This document shows positions 26,270-35,222 of a stretch of 64,000 nt of DNA, one piece after another. The stretch is taken from assembly GCF_042680605.1 (NCBI RefSeq), contig NZ_JBHUEE010000011.1:78190-142189 (forward strand). The letters run 5' to 3'. The notes below the pieces were generated by a model that saw nothing but the letters and a program-made list of their open reading frames with translations, ran no database searches and was not told the DNA's origin. The first letter of the stretch is position 1. The number at the start of each line of letters is the position of its first letter. The DNA is from Allobogoriella deserti (GTDB taxonomy: Bacteria > Actinomycetota > Actinomycetes > Actinomycetales > Actinomycetaceae). The translations under genes and the position numbers were made by a program.

Positions 26270-27639
26270 GCGATCACCGGCTCCGGTGTCGGCGGCACCT
26301 TGCCCTGGTCTGCTTCCTCGCGGAAGACCTCGTCGAGCCCGGTGCAGTAGTCCTGCGGGGTGAGTTGCCCGGTGATGACGCGGTCCATCTGCTCATAGAT
26401 GTAGACATCGCTGCGCGGGGGCCAGAAGGTCCAGGTCAGGTAGCCGATCCGATCAGCCGCGTCGACGCCGTCGTACAGGCGTCGGATACGGGGGTCGAGC
26501 TCGTCGGGGAAGTCCCCGGGCGAGTACTCCAGCGGGATCGGCTGACTCTGCACCTCGGCAACGCTGCGCATCTGGGCGGCCGGATCGGCGAGGAGGAAAT
26601 CGATGTACGCGGCGGCATCCTCCTGCCGTGGCGAGTCCGCGCTGATCGAGTACGTCGATCCGACGCCGATGGCGTACAGGTCCTGCGTCGTCTCGTCACC
26701 GAACGCGGGAAGCGGGGCCCAGTCCCAGTCCTGATAGTTGCCGGCGTCCTCGTTGAAGTACGGGGCCATCGACGTGAACGCCCAGCTCCCGACGAAGTAC
26801 AGACCGGCCTCGCCGTCGACGAGCTTGGCCCACAACTCGGCCTCGCGGTTGGTGAAGTAGGCCTGGCTGCCACCTCCCATCCAGCCGCGGTCGAAGTAGT
26901 CCTTCAACAACGCGATCGACTCGACGATCCGCTCGTCCGACCACCCGATCCTGCCGGTCAGGGCGTCGTGGATCGTCTCCGGACCGGCCACGTGGTTGAA
27001 AAAGATGCTCACGAGCCATTCCGTGGTCGCCGGCCAGTCCGCGCTGCCGATGGCCACGGGCATGACGCCGGCCTCCTGGGCGGCAGCGGCGTACTCCTCG
27101 AACTCCTGGCGATTGGTCGGGACCGTCCACCCGTGTCGCTCGAACGTTCTGGCGTTGTAGACCATGATCATCGTCTCGTACGAGGTGGGGATCATGTAGC
27201 TCGAGCCGCCGAGGACGCCCGCCCCGTACGCCCACGGCTGCAGCCTCTCGCGCCACCCGTACCGCTCGGCGTAGTCGTCCAGCGGTGTGAACTTCTCGGC
27301 CTGGACGAACTCCAGGCCGTACGAAGGTCCGGCGGTATAGATCAGGTCCGGGCCAGATCCCGACGCGATGGCGGTGCGTTGCAGCCGCTGCAGCGAGTCG
27401 TCGTCGCCGCGGATCGTCAGCTGCAGCGGCGCGCCGTCGTGCTGGGCGTTGAACGGGTCGACGAAATGCCGCCGGAAGTAGTCACGTTGGCTGTCCGAGG
27501 CGAACGTGACCCACAGCGAGAGTCCGCTACCGACACTTCGCGTGGCGGACCCCTGTACACATCCGGTCAGCGCCGCACCGATTCCGGCGCCGCCGGCGGC
27601 CATCAGGAGGTGTCGGCGCGATATCTGCCGCCTGGTCAC
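26266..27639 (-). CDS. ABC extracellular solute-binding protein, family 1
   Basis: 457 residues. SRRHLLMAAGGAGIGAALTGC combines a twin-arginine and a lipobox, so it is probably a Tat-exported lipoprotein. The mature part (LWVTFASDSQRDYFRRHFVDPFN, YTAGPSYGLEFVQ) fits the UgpB/MalE class. It overlaps the ADP-ribosylglycohydrolase stop by four bases, which ties this importer to that enzyme. The ligand is likely sugar-containing, but the sequence does not identify it. Confidence 0.9.
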   Translation of the reverse strand: MTRRQISRRHLLMAAGGAGIGAALTGCVQGSATRSVGSGLSLWVTFASDSQRDYFRRHFVDPFNAQHDGAPLQLTIRGDDDSLQRLQRTAIASGSGPDLIYTAGPSYGLEFVQAEKFTPLDDYAERYGWRERLQPWAYGAGVLGGSSYMIPTSYETMIMVYNARTFERHGWTVPTNRQEFEEYAAAAQEAGVMPVAIGSADWPATTEWLVSIFFNHVAGPETIHDALTGRIGWSDERIVESIALLKDYFDRGWMGGGSQAYFTNREAELWAKLVDGEAGLYFVGSWAFTSMAPYFNEDAGNYQDWDWAPLPAFGDETTQDLYAIGVGSTYSISADSPRQEDAAAYIDFLLADPAAQMRSVAEVQSQPIPLEYSPGDFPDELDPRIRRLYDGVDAADRIGYLTWTFWPPRSDVYIYEQMDRVITGQLTPQDYCTGLDEVFREEADQGKVPPTPEPVIA

Positions 27640-28934
27640 GACACCCTCGCGGCAGCCAGGCGCTCCGTACGACGCGCGAGGTCCGAGATGTGCACGCCGT
27701 CGAACCCGAACACGGCAGACCGGACGGTGTCCTCGAGGGGATCGGTCCAGTGTGCGGGGATTCCGGCGGTCCCGAGCACCGCGCCGACGACGGATCCGAC
27801 CGTCGCACCGTTGGAGTCGGTGTCCAGGCCGCCCTGAACCGTCAGGGCGATGCTGCGGGTGAAGTCGCCGTCACCCCACAGCAGTGCCGCGGCGATGACC
27901 GCGGCGTTGTTCACGGTGTGCACCCAGTGGTAGCCGGCCCAGCGGCGGTCGGCGTCGGCAAGTGCCTCCTCCCAGGTGCCGCCGTCGTCGTGAATGCGGG
28001 TGACAACGGCGACCGCTTCCCGCAGGCGGCTGCGCTGCGGAATGTAGGTGACGGAGCGGTCGAAGGCCTGGCGGACACTGTCGGCGACGAGGGCCGAAGC
28101 GGTGAGGGCGGCCGCCCATTGCTCGCCGTAGATGCCGTTGCCGACGTGCGAGAGGCGCGCGTCGCGGTAGGCCTGCTTCGCGGCGAGGTCGGGCCGGCCA
28201 GGGTTGACGTAGCCGAAAATGTCGGCCCGGATGAGGGCGCCGATCCACTCCCGGTACGGATTCCGGCGTCGTGCCGCCTGCTCTGCCGGGATCTCCTCGA
28301 TCAGATTCCGGTAGGCCGCTCGCTCCGCGGTGTAGGTCTGGTGATAGGGCAGGCGCAGCAGCCACTCCTCGGCCACGTCCTGCGTGGTGAAGTCGTGTCC
28401 GTACTTCTCGAGGAGGTGGAGCCCGAGGATGGTGTAGTCGACGTCGTCGTCACGGCAGGATCCATGCACGTGACCCCGGGTGGTCTGCTCCCAGTTGTCA
28501 GCCCGGAGCTCGTAACGCTCACGCAGGCCCGCGGGCGCCGGGACGTAGTCGGTCAGCGGGTAGGCACCGGCGGCCTCGAGGTACTCACGCAGCCGGGCAC
28601 GCGTCCAGTAGACACCCCACTCGACCGGCTTGCCGAGCATGTTGCCGGCCACGCGTCCGCGCCAGGCGGCGAGCAACCGGTCCGCCGACACGAAGGCAGG
28701 CACCTCGTCCGGGTCATCGGCGAACTCCGCCTCGATCGCAGTGAGCTCGTCGGGTTCGTGGTAGCCGAAGCTGCGCCGCGGAGCGGCCTCGATCCGCGCC
28801 AGGAGGTCGGCCAGCTGATCCTGGTCGAGATCAGCCGCCGCCTCCGGCCGGAGGGCCGCGACGTCGTGACCGGTTTGTTCGCGCTGGTCGAGTTCGTTGC
28901 TGACGTAGTCACGCATGGTGGCGTCATCGCTCAT
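27636..28934 (-). CDS. ADP-ribosylglycohydrolase-family protein
   Basis: 432 residues. GRVAGNMLGKPVEWG, the SCRDDDVDYTILGL acidic cluster and QGGLDTDSNGATVGSVVGAV are the metal- and substrate-binding motifs of the DraG/ARH fold. Such enzymes hydrolyse N- or O-glycosidic bonds of ADP-ribose using two magnesium ions. Members placed in sugar operons probably cleave other ribosides. It starts 32 bases after the kinase gene at 28967 with GAAAGGA as ribosome site and overlaps the binding-protein gene at its 3' end, so it links two transport units. Confidence 0.88.
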   Translation of the reverse strand: MSDDATMRDYVSNELDQREQTGHDVAALRPEAAADLDQDQLADLLARIEAAPRRSFGYHEPDELTAIEAEFADDPDEVPAFVSADRLLAAWRGRVAGNMLGKPVEWGVYWTRARLREYLEAAGAYPLTDYVPAPAGLRERYELRADNWEQTTRGHVHGSCRDDDVDYTILGLHLLEKYGHDFTTQDVAEEWLLRLPYHQTYTAERAAYRNLIEEIPAEQAARRRNPYREWIGALIRADIFGYVNPGRPDLAAKQAYRDARLSHVGNGIYGEQWAAALTASALVADSVRQAFDRSVTYIPQRSRLREAVAVVTRIHDDGGTWEEALADADRRWAGYHWVHTVNNAAVIAAALLWGDGDFTRSIALTVQGGLDTDSNGATVGSVVGAVLGTAGIPAHWTDPLEDTVRSAVFGFDGVHISDLARRTERLAAARVS

Positions 28935-28966
28935 GTGTGCGTCCTTTCGTTGTGCCGTTTCCGGCG

Positions 28967-29893
28967 CTACGGCGCGGCAGGTACCGCACCGGTGGTCATG
29001 AACTCCCGCACCTGGGCGGCGTCGGGCATGGATTCCTGGGCCCCCTCGCCGGTGACGGACAGAGCGGCCGCGTGCACGGCGTACTCAGCCGCCTCGACGA
29101 GCGGCGCTCCCCCGGCCATCGCGGCGGCCAGGGCGCCGCAGAAGGTGTCACCGGCGCCGGTGGTCTCCACGGCATCCACCGGCGGGGCGGGGATGTGCTC
29201 GACGTGGCGCCCGCGCTGGATCAGCGCGCCGTGAGCACCGAGTGTGGCCACCGCCTCGACCCCGGGAACCTCGGCGAGCAGCACGCGGGCCTCGTCCGGC
29301 GTAGCCGGGACGCTCGCGCTGCCGGCGAGCCCGGCCAGCTCCGGCCCGTTGACCACCAGCACGTCGACGCTCTCGAGCGTCGCCGCCGCGAGCGGCCGGA
29401 ACGGTGCCGGGTTGAGGACGGTGACGGCATCGCCCGCCCGGGCGGTGGCCAGCGCAAGGGCGGTCACCTCATCGGGGACCTCGTGCTGGAGGAGCACGAC
29501 GCCGTCGGCCAGGGCCGGGACGTGGTCGGGGGCCAGCAGGCCGTTCGCACCCGCATCGAGCACGATGGCGTTCTCCGCCGCATCGTCGACGAAGATCCAC
29601 GCGGTGCCGGTGGGAGTGCCGGGCAGCCGCACCGCCCCGGAGACGTCCACGCCGTGCGCGGCCAGCGCCGCCAGCACCTCCTCCCCGTCCTCGCCGACGG
29701 CGCCGCACCACCTGGTGCGGGCACCGAGCCGGGCGGCCGCGACGGCCTGGTTGGCTCCCTTGCCGCCGATCCGTGCCGTGACACCGCAGCTCGACTGCGT
29801 CTCCCCGGGCCGCGGCAAGCGCGGCAGCCGGATGGCGATGTCCCGGTTGACCGAGCCGACGACGGTGACCTGCGGTGGTGCCGTCGCCGTCAC
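28967..29893 (-). CDS. Ribokinase-like PfkB kinase
   Basis: 308 residues: VVGSVNRDIAIRLPRLPRPGET at the N-terminus, ARIGGKGANQAVAAARLG substrate motif, and ETTGAGDTFCGAL near 250 with the catalytic Asp. This is the ribokinase pattern, phosphorylating ribose at the 5-hydroxyl. GTG 29893 overlaps the nucleoside hydrolase stop by four bases. Ribose released by that hydrolase is the obvious substrate. Confidence 0.9.
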   Translation of the reverse strand: MTATAPPQVTVVGSVNRDIAIRLPRLPRPGETQSSCGVTARIGGKGANQAVAAARLGARTRWCGAVGEDGEEVLAALAAHGVDVSGAVRLPGTPTGTAWIFVDDAAENAIVLDAGANGLLAPDHVPALADGVVLLQHEVPDEVTALALATARAGDAVTVLNPAPFRPLAAATLESVDVLVVNGPELAGLAGSASVPATPDEARVLLAEVPGVEAVATLGAHGALIQRGRHVEHIPAPPVDAVETTGAGDTFCGALAAAMAGGAPLVEAAEYAVHAAALSVTGEGAQESMPDAAQVREFMTTGAVPAAP

Positions 29894-30927
29894 TGAGCCG
29901 CCGGGGTGAGCTGGGTGGCGTCGGTCCGGGCGAGCTCGGTGAGCAGCAGATCGACCAGCCGGGCGTTGTCGACGCCGACGACGATGTCGATCTCGGTGCC
30001 GGCCGGCAGGTCGATGCCGGTCGCGAGCTTGACGCCGTTCGGGTCCCAGCGAACCGGCCGGGAGCGGACCAGGCCGGTGAGCTGGACGTCGACCGCGGCG
30101 CGCTCGACGCTGACGAGCTCCGGGTCGAGCAGGACGGCGGCGGCGAGGGGGTCGTGCAGCCGGCATCCGGACATCTCCCGCTCGCTCTCGCAGTAGCGGA
30201 TCCACGGCGCCGTCGTGGTGGCGAGGTACTGCGCCACCGGCGTCGACACCCCCCGGAGCCGGTCGACGTCGTCGAGCAGCAGCGTGGTGGTGATGGTGAC
30301 GTCCAGCGGGACGAGCGTGATGTCGCCGCCGCTGGCGAGGACGACCTGAGCGGCTTCGGGGTCGATCCCGAAATTGAGCTCCTGGAGGAATCCCGGCACG
30401 TCGAACGCCCCGCCCATGATGACGATGCGGCGTGCGTCCCGGGCCAGGCCGGGGTGCAGCTGCATCGCGTGCGCGATGTTCGTCAGCGGGCCGACGGCGA
30501 CAATCGTGATCTCCCCCGGCTCGGCGGCCACGCGGCGGGCGATCTCGGCGGCGGCCGAGTAGTCGCCGGCCGGGTCGTACTCGCCAGGCCCGGGCACCGA
30601 GGACCACAGCTCGGTGGCCTGGGGGCTGACGCGCCCGGCCTCGCGGCGCTCGGCCCAGGGTGTGGCCGGCTCGACGAGAGCGGAGGCTGCGCCGGCGTAT
30701 ACGGGCACGTCGGCCCCGACCTCGTCGAGCATGGTGCGTGCCACCCGGTAGCCGACGTCGCGGTGGGTGTTGCCGGTGGCGATGGTGACGGCCTCGACGT
30801 GCACCTCGGGGCTGGCCAGCAGTAGGCCGAGGGCTAGCCCGTCGTCGATGTCGGTGGCGGGCACTCCGTTGCCGGGATCGCAGTCGAGGATGACGCGGTG
30901 GGCGGGCCGGTGGGTCTCGGTGGTCAT
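29890..30927 (-). CDS. Nucleoside hydrolase
   Basis: 345 residues. VILDCDPGNGVPATDIDDGLAL is the calcium-binding aspartate cluster, with a six-residue insertion relative to the common D-x-D-P-G-x-D-D form. VAVGPLTNIAHAM and IVIMGGAF are the other family motifs, and CRLHDPLAAAVLLDP supplies the catalytic His and last Asp. It cleaves the N-glycosidic bond of ribonucleosides to base and ribose. ATGA overlaps join it to the upstream permease and downstream kinase genes. Confidence 0.92.
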   Translation of the reverse strand: MTTETHRPAHRVILDCDPGNGVPATDIDDGLALGLLLASPEVHVEAVTIATGNTHRDVGYRVARTMLDEVGADVPVYAGAASALVEPATPWAERREAGRVSPQATELWSSVPGPGEYDPAGDYSAAAEIARRVAAEPGEITIVAVGPLTNIAHAMQLHPGLARDARRIVIMGGAFDVPGFLQELNFGIDPEAAQVVLASGGDITLVPLDVTITTTLLLDDVDRLRGVSTPVAQYLATTTAPWIRYCESEREMSGCRLHDPLAAAVLLDPELVSVERAAVDVQLTGLVRSRPVRWDPNGVKLATGIDLPAGTEIDIVVGVDNARLVDLLLTELARTDATQLTPAAQ

Positions 30928-31775
30928 TCCTTGCTCCCTGAGGTTGCGGTGGATCCGGTGAAGTGCCGTTGGAAGAAGAGCAGCAGCAGAAGCGGGATGG
31001 CGGCGGTGAGGATCGCGGCGGCGAACATCTGGCCGAAGTCGACGCCGGTCTCCTGGGCGAAGTCCGCGATGGCGACCGGCGCCACCCGGACCGCGGGCGC
31101 GGGGGCGATGAGCAGCGGCCACAGGAAGGACTGCCACTGGAAGACGAACAGGATCAGGCCGGCGCCGATGAGCGGGCCGCGCGAGAGCGGGAGGTAGATC
31201 CGCCGGAAGACGCCGAACCAGCTCAGCCCGTCGAGCCGGGCCGCCTCGCCGAGGGAGGTCGGGATGCCCATGAAGAACTGGCGCAGCAGGAAGATCGACA
31301 AGCCGTTGCCGAGCGCCGGGAGGATGAGGCCGAGGTAGCTGTTCGCGAGGCCGAGGTCGCGGAACGTGGTGGACAGCGGGATGGCAATGGCCTCGAAGGG
31401 CACCAGGAAGCACATCACCATGAGCGCGAAGACGGCGGTCCTGCCCGGGAAGTCCAGGCAGGCGAGCGCGAAGGCCGCCAGGGCCGCCACGGCGAGTCCG
31501 AGGACCACGCTGAAGAACGCGACGATCACGGAGTTGAGCAACGCGAGGGCGAAGGGGCTGTCGAGGACGGCCGTGAAGTTCGCCAGCGTGAGTCGCTGCG
31601 GCACCACGGTCTGCCAGGTCAGTGGCGAGAGGAAGCGGAAGATGTCCTCGCCGGGGCGGACCGAGGAGACAAGCGCCCACAGCAGCGGCGCGATGGAAAC
31701 CAGCGCGACGGGGACGGCGATGATCAGGGCGCGGCGGCCGGTGCGGCGTTCCCGCGCGGTGGCTGTTTCGCTCAT
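30924..31775 (-). CDS. Carbohydrate ABC permease, MalG-like
   Basis: 283 residues with six membrane segments and the coupling loop EAARLDGLSWFGVFRRIYLPLSRGP. It pairs with the permease at 31778, two bases upstream, and the binding protein at 32714. Its stop overlaps the nucleoside hydrolase ATG by four bases, which ties this importer to nucleoside cleavage. Its ATPase is not encoded here. Confidence 0.92.
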   Translation of the reverse strand: MSETATARERRTGRRALIIAVPVALVSIAPLLWALVSSVRPGEDIFRFLSPLTWQTVVPQRLTLANFTAVLDSPFALALLNSVIVAFFSVVLGLAVAALAAFALACLDFPGRTAVFALMVMCFLVPFEAIAIPLSTTFRDLGLANSYLGLILPALGNGLSIFLLRQFFMGIPTSLGEAARLDGLSWFGVFRRIYLPLSRGPLIGAGLILFVFQWQSFLWPLLIAPAPAVRVAPVAIADFAQETGVDFGQMFAAAILTAAIPLLLLLFFQRHFTGSTATSGSKE

Positions 31776-31777
31776 GG

Positions 31778-32689
31778 TCAGTCCTTCCCGGGCAGGAGCC
31801 GGAACTGGACGGCGACGACCGCCACGACGATCACGATGAGCACGAGCGTGGCCGCGGAGGCGGCCTGCGTGTCGCCGAGCGTGTAGGCGCGGTCCGAGAT
31901 GTTGTACATGATCAGGTCGGTGCTGTCCTGGGGCCCTCCTTGGGTGAGGACACGGACGGGTGCGAAGACCAGGAAGTTCGAGACGGTGTCCGCCACCAGG
32001 ACGAACAGCAGCGGGCGGCGCAGGCTCGGCAGGGTGATGTTCCAGAACTGCCGCCAGCCGCCGGCGCCGTCGAGCGCGGAGGCCTCGTAGAGGGAGTCGG
32101 GGATCTCGCGGATGCCGGTCACGAGGAAGGTCATCCAGTAGCCGACGCCCACCCAGGAGCACACGATCATCACTGAGACCAGGGCCCAGCCGGGCTGGGT
32201 GAGCCACGGTACGGAGGGAAGTCCGAGGGCGTTGGCGAGCCCGTTGAGCGGTCCGTCCGGACGCAGCAGGACGAGCCAGACGATGGCGGAGACCACCTGC
32301 GGGACCGCGATCGGCAGCAGGATCAGCGTGCGCCACAGCCCGACGAACGGCAGCTTCTTGGTCAGCAGTACGGCGAGCGCCAGCGCCAGGGCGATCTGCA
32401 CCGGGTTGATGATGACGGCGAACAGCAGCGTCACCCGCACCGCGTTCCAGAACGAGGGGTCGGTGAAGATGTAGGCGAAGTTCGACCAGGGTGAGCGTTC
32501 ACCGCCAACAGGGACCGCCTCCGCGAGCGCGGTGATGGTCGGCATGATCCGCAGGAGCAGCAGCAGGACGACGGCGGGCAGCAGGAACCAGACGGCGGTG
32601 CGCCACATCCGGCCGCGGCGGCTCGACCTGGCGGGCGGCGTGCGGGTGTTCGGTGCGGCGTCGGTCTTCACCGGGACGTGCGTGGTCAT
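31778..32689 (-). CDS. Carbohydrate ABC permease, MalF-like
   Basis: 303 residues, six membrane segments, coupling loop YEASALDGAGGWRQFWNITLPSLRR. The N-terminal 30 residues are polar and cytoplasmic. It lies 24 bases after the binding-protein gene and two bases before the partner permease. Confidence 0.92.
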   Translation of the reverse strand: MTTHVPVKTDAAPNTRTPPARSSRRGRMWRTAVWFLLPAVVLLLLLRIMPTITALAEAVPVGGERSPWSNFAYIFTDPSFWNAVRVTLLFAVIINPVQIALALALAVLLTKKLPFVGLWRTLILLPIAVPQVVSAIVWLVLLRPDGPLNGLANALGLPSVPWLTQPGWALVSVMIVCSWVGVGYWMTFLVTGIREIPDSLYEASALDGAGGWRQFWNITLPSLRRPLLFVLVADTVSNFLVFAPVRVLTQGGPQDSTDLIMYNISDRAYTLGDTQAASAATLVLIVIVVAVVAVQFRLLPGKD

Positions 32690-32713
32690 GGGGAACTCCT
32701 TCGTTCGGCAGGC

Positions 32714-34012
32714 TCAGTCGTCTCGGGCGAGTTCCCGACGGCGGTCGAGCTGCCGGGTGAGCGTCTCCTGGGCGTTGGTCAGCACGCCGGCGACGTCGGC
32801 TCCCCCGTTGAGGTCGGAGAAGGCGCTGTTCATCGTGGTCTCGAACTGGACGTAGCCGACGGAGGTGGGCCGGTGACGCGCGTACTCGTCGCTGTCGGTG
32901 CGGAACAGGTCCGCGAAGTGCCGCGTCTGTTCGGGGGCGACCTCGTGCAGGGTGTCGACGTAGCCGCCGAACGCGGCGGCGTTCACCGGTGGGAGGCTGA
33001 GCACGCTGGAGGACAGCTCGGCGCCCTCGGGATCGAGGGTGGCGAACTGGACGAACTCCCGCGCGAGGTCCTGGTGCTCGCTGGTGGCGCTGATGCCGAT
33101 GGCCCACGAGTCCGTCGGCGTGACCACCGGGCCGTCCGCGAAGTGCGGCATCGGGGCCATTCCCCAGGTGTCGGCGAAGTCGCCCTCCTGCAGACTGGTG
33201 ATGTTCGAGGCGCTGCCGAGCAGGAACGCCGACTGGCCGGAGCGGAACACGTCGAGCATCTGGGCGGGGTCGACGCCGCGTGGGACCACGCCGTCGGCGA
33301 AGAGGGCGCGGTACCACTGTCCGAACTCGTGCCACTGCGGGGTGTCGACCTCCGGCACGAGGCTCTCCTCGCCGGCCAGTCCGGGGCCGGCGCCGGAGGA
33401 TTCGATCAGCGGCTGCAGCTGGTAGTAGCGGTCGACCTGGTCCATCGCGAGGCCGTAGCGGGTCTCCCCCGCGTCGACCACCTGGTGGGCCATGTCGATG
33501 ACCTCCTCCCAGGTGAGCCGGTCCGCGTCGGTGGGGCCGGGCGGCTCGACGCCGGCGTTCTGCAGCGCCTCGCGGTTGTAGAAGAGGAAGTTGCCGCTGG
33601 TCCACAACGGGTAGGACCACTGCCGGCCCTCGGCCGTGATGGAGCGGATCCCCACCTCGCTGACGTGCTCGCGCATGTCCTCCAGGTACGCGCTCTCGTC
33701 GGTGAGGAAGCCCTGCTCGACCATGCCGGCGAGCCGGGGTGGGTCCACGGTGAGCAGATCGATGCTGGTATCGCCCGAGGCCAGCCGGGCCTGGGTCTGT
33801 TCGACCATCTGCTCGAACGGGACGCTCTGCAGTTCGATCCGCACGTTCGGGTGGGATTCCTCGAACGCGTCGACGACGTTGACGAAGGCCCCGGAGTGGG
33901 CGTTGAGGAACGTCAGGGTGACGGGTTCGTCGGCCGGTGCGCTCTGGCAGCCGGCGGCGAGCAGGGCCGCGGCGATCGACGACACAGCGGCGGTGGTGCG
34001 GCGTGTGGTCAT
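32714..34012 (-). CDS. ABC extracellular solute-binding lipoprotein, family 1
   Basis: 432 residues. The signal peptide ends in ALLAAGC (lipobox Cys about 22). The mature start VTLTFLNAHSGAFVNVVDAFEESHPNVR is the UgpB/MalE pattern. ATG 34012 overlaps the LacI stop by four bases. With a nucleoside hydrolase and ribokinase downstream, the ligand is probably a nucleoside or ribosyl compound, although the protein fold is that of sugar-binding proteins. Confidence 0.9.
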   Translation of the reverse strand: MTTRRTTAAVSSIAAALLAAGCQSAPADEPVTLTFLNAHSGAFVNVVDAFEESHPNVRIELQSVPFEQMVEQTQARLASGDTSIDLLTVDPPRLAGMVEQGFLTDESAYLEDMREHVSEVGIRSITAEGRQWSYPLWTSGNFLFYNREALQNAGVEPPGPTDADRLTWEEVIDMAHQVVDAGETRYGLAMDQVDRYYQLQPLIESSGAGPGLAGEESLVPEVDTPQWHEFGQWYRALFADGVVPRGVDPAQMLDVFRSGQSAFLLGSASNITSLQEGDFADTWGMAPMPHFADGPVVTPTDSWAIGISATSEHQDLAREFVQFATLDPEGAELSSSVLSLPPVNAAAFGGYVDTLHEVAPEQTRHFADLFRTDSDEYARHRPTSVGYVQFETTMNSAFSDLNGGADVAGVLTNAQETLTRQLDRRRELARDD

Positions 34013-35055
34013 GAGGTCGGTTCCCTCTCGGGGTCTCGGGGCTCGGGGCATCCGCAGGACCGCCGCGGCACGAGGTCGAAGTTGCAGACTGCGGTCCGCG
34101 ATTCCGCGGCGGGGTGCTGGATCAGTTCGATGGCTCGGGCGGCGAGCTCGTCGAACCGTTGGGTCACGGTGGTCAGGGACGGCACCGAGTACTCGGCCGC
34201 CTCGGTACCGTCGACGGCGACGACGGCGACGTCGTCCGGGATGCTCACGCCGGCCTCGTGCGCGGCACGAAGCAGGCCGAACGCCTGCTGCTCGCTGGCC
34301 ACGAAGACGGCGTCCGGTGGGGTCTTGACGCCGAGCAGGGACCGGCCTGCCCGGTAGCCCCCGTGTCGGTCGAACCGGCTGTGCCGGGTGAGGTCCTCGG
34401 CGGGGGCCAGGCCGGCGGCCGTGAGCGCCTCGCGCCAACCATCGGCGCGAGCGGCGGCGGTGGGCAAGTCCTCCGGACCGGTGACGAGGCCGATCCTGCG
34501 GCGACCGTGGTGGAGCAGGTGCTCGGTGGCGAGTGCGGCAGCGGCCCGGTTGTCGATGCCGACGGCGCCCACGTCCGGCTCGCCGAGGATGCGGTCGAGG
34601 ACCACGACGGGCAGTCCGGCGCGCCGCGCGGGACTGAGGTCGAGCTCCTCGTCGACGCCCACGATGACCAGGCCGTCGACGCGCCTGCCGACGAAGCTCT
34701 CGATGAGCTCGTGCTGGCGGGCGCGTTGCTCGGCCGAGTCGCCGAGAAAGAAGACGAGCCCGTGCCGGGAGGCCTCGTCCTCGAGGGCGTGGGCCAGCGC
34801 GGCGAAGAACGGGTTGGCGATGTCCGGCAGGACGAGGCCCAGGGTGTGCGTGGCGCCCGAGGCCAGCGCCCGCGCGATGCCGTCGGGGCGATAGCCGGTG
34901 GCCTCGACGGCGTCCAGCACGCGCCTGCGGGTCTCGGCGGCGACGGGTCGTGGCCCGTCGTTGAGGACGTAGCTGACGACGGCGGTCGAGACGCCAGCGG
35001 CACGTGCCACGTCAGCACGGGTCACCCGGCCCCCGGACCGCTCGCCTGCTCGCAC
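34009..35055 (-). CDS. LacI-family repressor heading the nucleoside cluster
   Basis: 348 residues: RVTRADVARAAGVSTAVVSYVLNDG helix-turn-helix at about 10-34, ligand domain from THTLGLVLPDIANPFFA, C-terminus PRRSCGCPEPRD. GTG 35055 with GGAG six bases before it. It is the first gene of the transcript and overlaps the binding-protein gene, so it is likely autoregulated through the repeats at 35077-35108. Confidence 0.92.
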   Translation of the reverse strand: MRAGERSGGRVTRADVARAAGVSTAVVSYVLNDGPRPVAAETRRRVLDAVEATGYRPDGIARALASGATHTLGLVLPDIANPFFAALAHALEDEASRHGLVFFLGDSAEQRARQHELIESFVGRRVDGLVIVGVDEELDLSPARRAGLPVVVLDRILGEPDVGAVGIDNRAAAALATEHLLHHGRRRIGLVTGPEDLPTAAARADGWREALTAAGLAPAEDLTRHSRFDRHGGYRAGRSLLGVKTPPDAVFVASEQQAFGLLRAAHEAGVSIPDDVAVVAVDGTEAAEYSVPSLTTVTQRFDELAARAIELIQHPAAESRTAVCNFDLVPRRSCGCPEPRDPEREPTS

Positions 35056-35076
35056 GGACTGCTCCGTCCCTCTCGT

Positions 35077-35108
35077 CGTTGTCTACGCGCGTTGTCTACG
35101 CGGGTAGA
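35077..35108. promoter_or_regulatory. Tandem repeat and inverted repeat, probable LacI operator
   Basis: A 13-base unit CGTTGTCTACGCG is repeated exactly at 35077-35089 and 35090-35102. The second copy runs into TCTAC, four bases, GTAGA (35095-35108), a perfect inverted repeat. The block lies 22 bases before the LacI start, where an autoregulatory operator is expected. Confidence 0.55.
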
Positions 35109-35222
35109 TGGGACGGTAGCGAAGTCTCGTGCCGCGGACAAATCCGTCTCAGCACGTGCGCCGGGCGCGCCGTGGGCATCGGTTTCAGCTCAGGTGCACC
35201 TACGGATGACCCAGCTGTGCAC

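Noticed and set aside
32678..34357. 559-codon plus-strand frame across the binding-protein and LacI genes
   Set aside because: It is antisense to two well-supported genes and crosses their junction, with no domain or ribosome site.
35192..35201. Palindrome AGGTGCACCT after the permease gene
   Set aside because: Ten bases, short, 3' of one operon and far from the next start; likely chance.
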